Shown one piece after another: positions 62,884-64,000 of a stretch of DNA of 64,000 nt. This stretch comes from Bifidobacterium asteroides (GTDB lineage: Bacteria > Actinomycetota > Actinomycetes > Actinomycetales > Bifidobacteriaceae): NCBI RefSeq assembly GCF_003202755.1, contig NZ_QGLK01000001.1:1-64000 (forward strand), given 5' to 3'. Position numbers and translations under genes: made by a program. How positions within the stretch are numbered: the first letter of the stretch is position 1; every line of letters starts with the position of its first letter. The notes beneath the pieces were generated by a model, which had not been told where the DNA came from, did no database searches, and worked only from the letters and a program-made list of their open reading frames with translations.

Positions 62884-63897
62884 TCAGCAGCCGCAGGAGT
62901 GACGGATGACCAGATCCGCCTTGATCAGTTGTACGTCAGGGACCTGGTCCGGATCCAAGGCCGCATTCATGGCACAGGCGGCGATTTTCTGGGTGTCCTG
63001 CTGCATGGTGGTCAGTTGCGGCCAGGTGTAGAGGGAGTCGACGGTGCCGTCGAAGGAGACGATGGCCACGTCCTCGGGAATGCGCAGCCCGCGCTCATGA
63101 AGAGCCCGAAGAGCACCCATGGCCTCCATGTCGGAACCGGCGAAAATGGCCTCGGGCTGGTGGTCGCTGTCCAGAAGCCTGAGCGTCGCCCTATACCCTC
63201 CCTCGCGAGTGAAGTAGGACCGAATAATGCGGCCAGCAGGCAGATTGTTGTTCTGATGGGCTGCATACCAACCTCGCACGCGATCATCGGTTCGATCCTC
63301 CTCCGGGCCGCCGTAGAGCATGTCCACGCTGCAGAACTTATGTCCTATCAGATGTTCGGTGGCCGTTATGGCGGAGGAATAGAAGTCAGTTGAAACGCTC
63401 TTGGCGTTCATGACCCTCCGAGGCTGATCCATAAAGATGAATCGGCTCTGGTCAAGGGGCGCCATGCTGATCTGGTCGTAGGTGCGCGAGGTTGAAAGGA
63501 AAATGGCATCAACATTGCGTTCGATCAGTTTGCTGATTGCATCCTCTTCCAGGTCCGGGTCCCCTTTGACGTTCATGAACATCAAGGAATACCCGTGGCG
63601 GGATGCGGCTGATTGCAGCTCGTTGTAAATGCCGGCGCTGAAAGGGTTGGAGGAGTCCGGGACGATGACGGCCATCATCTTTGAAAACCCGGTACGCAGT
63701 GCGCGGGCAGTGGTGTTGGGGCGGTAATCAAGCAGCTTGGCCGCGCGCCGCACCTTTTCTGAAGTTGCCGGCGCAACCCTTCTTGGCCCGTTGTTGAAGA
63801 CATAGCTGACCACAGCAGTCGAAACCCCCGCCAGCCGTGCAACATCAGCTCTGGTGGCCCGCTTTCGACGTTGTTCGTGCGTAGGAACCTCTGCCAT
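62884..63897 (-). CDS. LacI-family transcriptional regulator
   Basis: This 337-residue regulator has an N-terminal helix-turn-helix (RATRADVARLAGVSTAVVSYVF), hinge PNTTARALRTG and a sugar-binding-protein-like sensor domain. It ends in HSCGC, an unusual cysteine-rich tail. ATG 63897 is used, after AAGGGGCGG. Its target is likely in the sequence beyond the window. A nested inverted repeat lies just upstream (63924-63947) and could be its own operator. Confidence 0.92.
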   Translation of the reverse strand: MAEVPTHEQRRKRATRADVARLAGVSTAVVSYVFNNGPRRVAPATSEKVRRAAKLLDYRPNTTARALRTGFSKMMAVIVPDSSNPFSAGIYNELQSAASRHGYSLMFMNVKGDPDLEEDAISKLIERNVDAIFLSTSRTYDQISMAPLDQSRFIFMDQPRRVMNAKSVSTDFYSSAITATEHLIGHKFCSVDMLYGGPEEDRTDDRVRGWYAAHQNNNLPAGRIIRSYFTREGGYRATLRLLDSDHQPEAIFAGSDMEAMGALRALHERGLRIPEDVAIVSFDGTVDSLYTWPQLTTMQQDTQKIAACAMNAALDPDQVPDVQLIKADLVIRHSCGC

Positions 63898-63923
63898 TGT
63901 CCGCCCCTTTTTAAGCATGAAAA

Positions 63924-63947
63924 CACTTTGAATTACAGTGTATTCAA
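63924..63947. promoter_or_regulatory. Nested inverted repeat upstream of the LacI gene
   Basis: ACACT (63924-63928) / AGTGT (63937-63941) is interleaved with TTGAAT (63928-63933) / ATTCAA (63942-63947). The site lies 27 nt before the regulator start and may be an autoregulatory operator. The remaining 50 nt to the window end are AT-rich and probably the divergent promoter region. Confidence 0.5.
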
Positions 63948-64000
63948 TTCTTATGTTACTCGAGTATATTCCAATCAGCAACGACGCCCAAAGGGCAGGA

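Overview
The window is the replication-origin region of a Bifidobacterium chromosome. It begins at the first base of dnaA and runs dnaA - oriC - dnaN - recF - dciA - gyrB - gyrA. It also carries a complete 16S-23S-5S operon whose 16S reads as bifidobacterial, and coding sequence is GC-rich. The 16S stretch after the first variable loop (GACCAACCTGCC) recalls the bee-associated asteroides/indicum group, but that is a weak memory-based impression.

Layout. 1-12 kb: replication genes, gyrase, a DUF3566 and a VanZ/RDD membrane protein. 12-17 kb: an EamA exporter, an organophosphate-type MFS carrier followed by a LytTR/GHKL two-component system, and a family 2 glycosyltransferase. 17.9-24.3 kb (minus strand): a GH3 beta-glucosidase translationally coupled to a GtrA-like protein, then a second GH3 that is circularly permuted and membrane-anchored at both ends. 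24.7-31.5 kb: an alpha/beta hydrolase and the rrn operon with its leader and terminator. 31.6-35.3 kb: a gluconate-type unit (LacI regulator, KduD/Ga5DH-like dehydrogenase, GntP permease) with a clear promoter and two palindromic operators. 35.3-46.8 kb (minus strand): NTF2-like protein, FocA/NirC channel, a three-gene MacB/FtsX-type ABC system and a three-gene ECF importer. 47-50.8 kb: a heterodimeric ABC half-transporter pair divergent from the ECF genes; together these five genes look like an iron-chelate type uptake system.

50.8-54.2 kb is an accessory, AT-richer patch. It holds a wrecked nhaC gene, an Abi_2/AbiF-type abortive-infection HEPN gene preceded by a strongly folded RNA that sequesters its start codon, a short coding remnant abutting a tRNA, and tRNA-Ala and tRNA-Ile genes. 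The Abi gene with its RNA is the most interesting thing in the window. 54.2-64 kb: a YgjP-like metallopeptidase, an SDR enzyme, an NhaA antiporter surrounded and interrupted by degenerate 15-16-nt tandem repeats, Dps, a CNNM/CorC protein, AhpC with a thioredoxin-reductase-like partner whose domain order is the reverse of AhpF, and a second LacI regulator.

The peroxide/iron genes (AhpC, AhpF-like, Dps, probable iron-chelate ABC/ECF) and the plant-sugar genes (two GH3 enzymes, gluconate unit) suggest a gut bifidobacterium that meets oxygen and plant glycosides. This is inference from gene content only.
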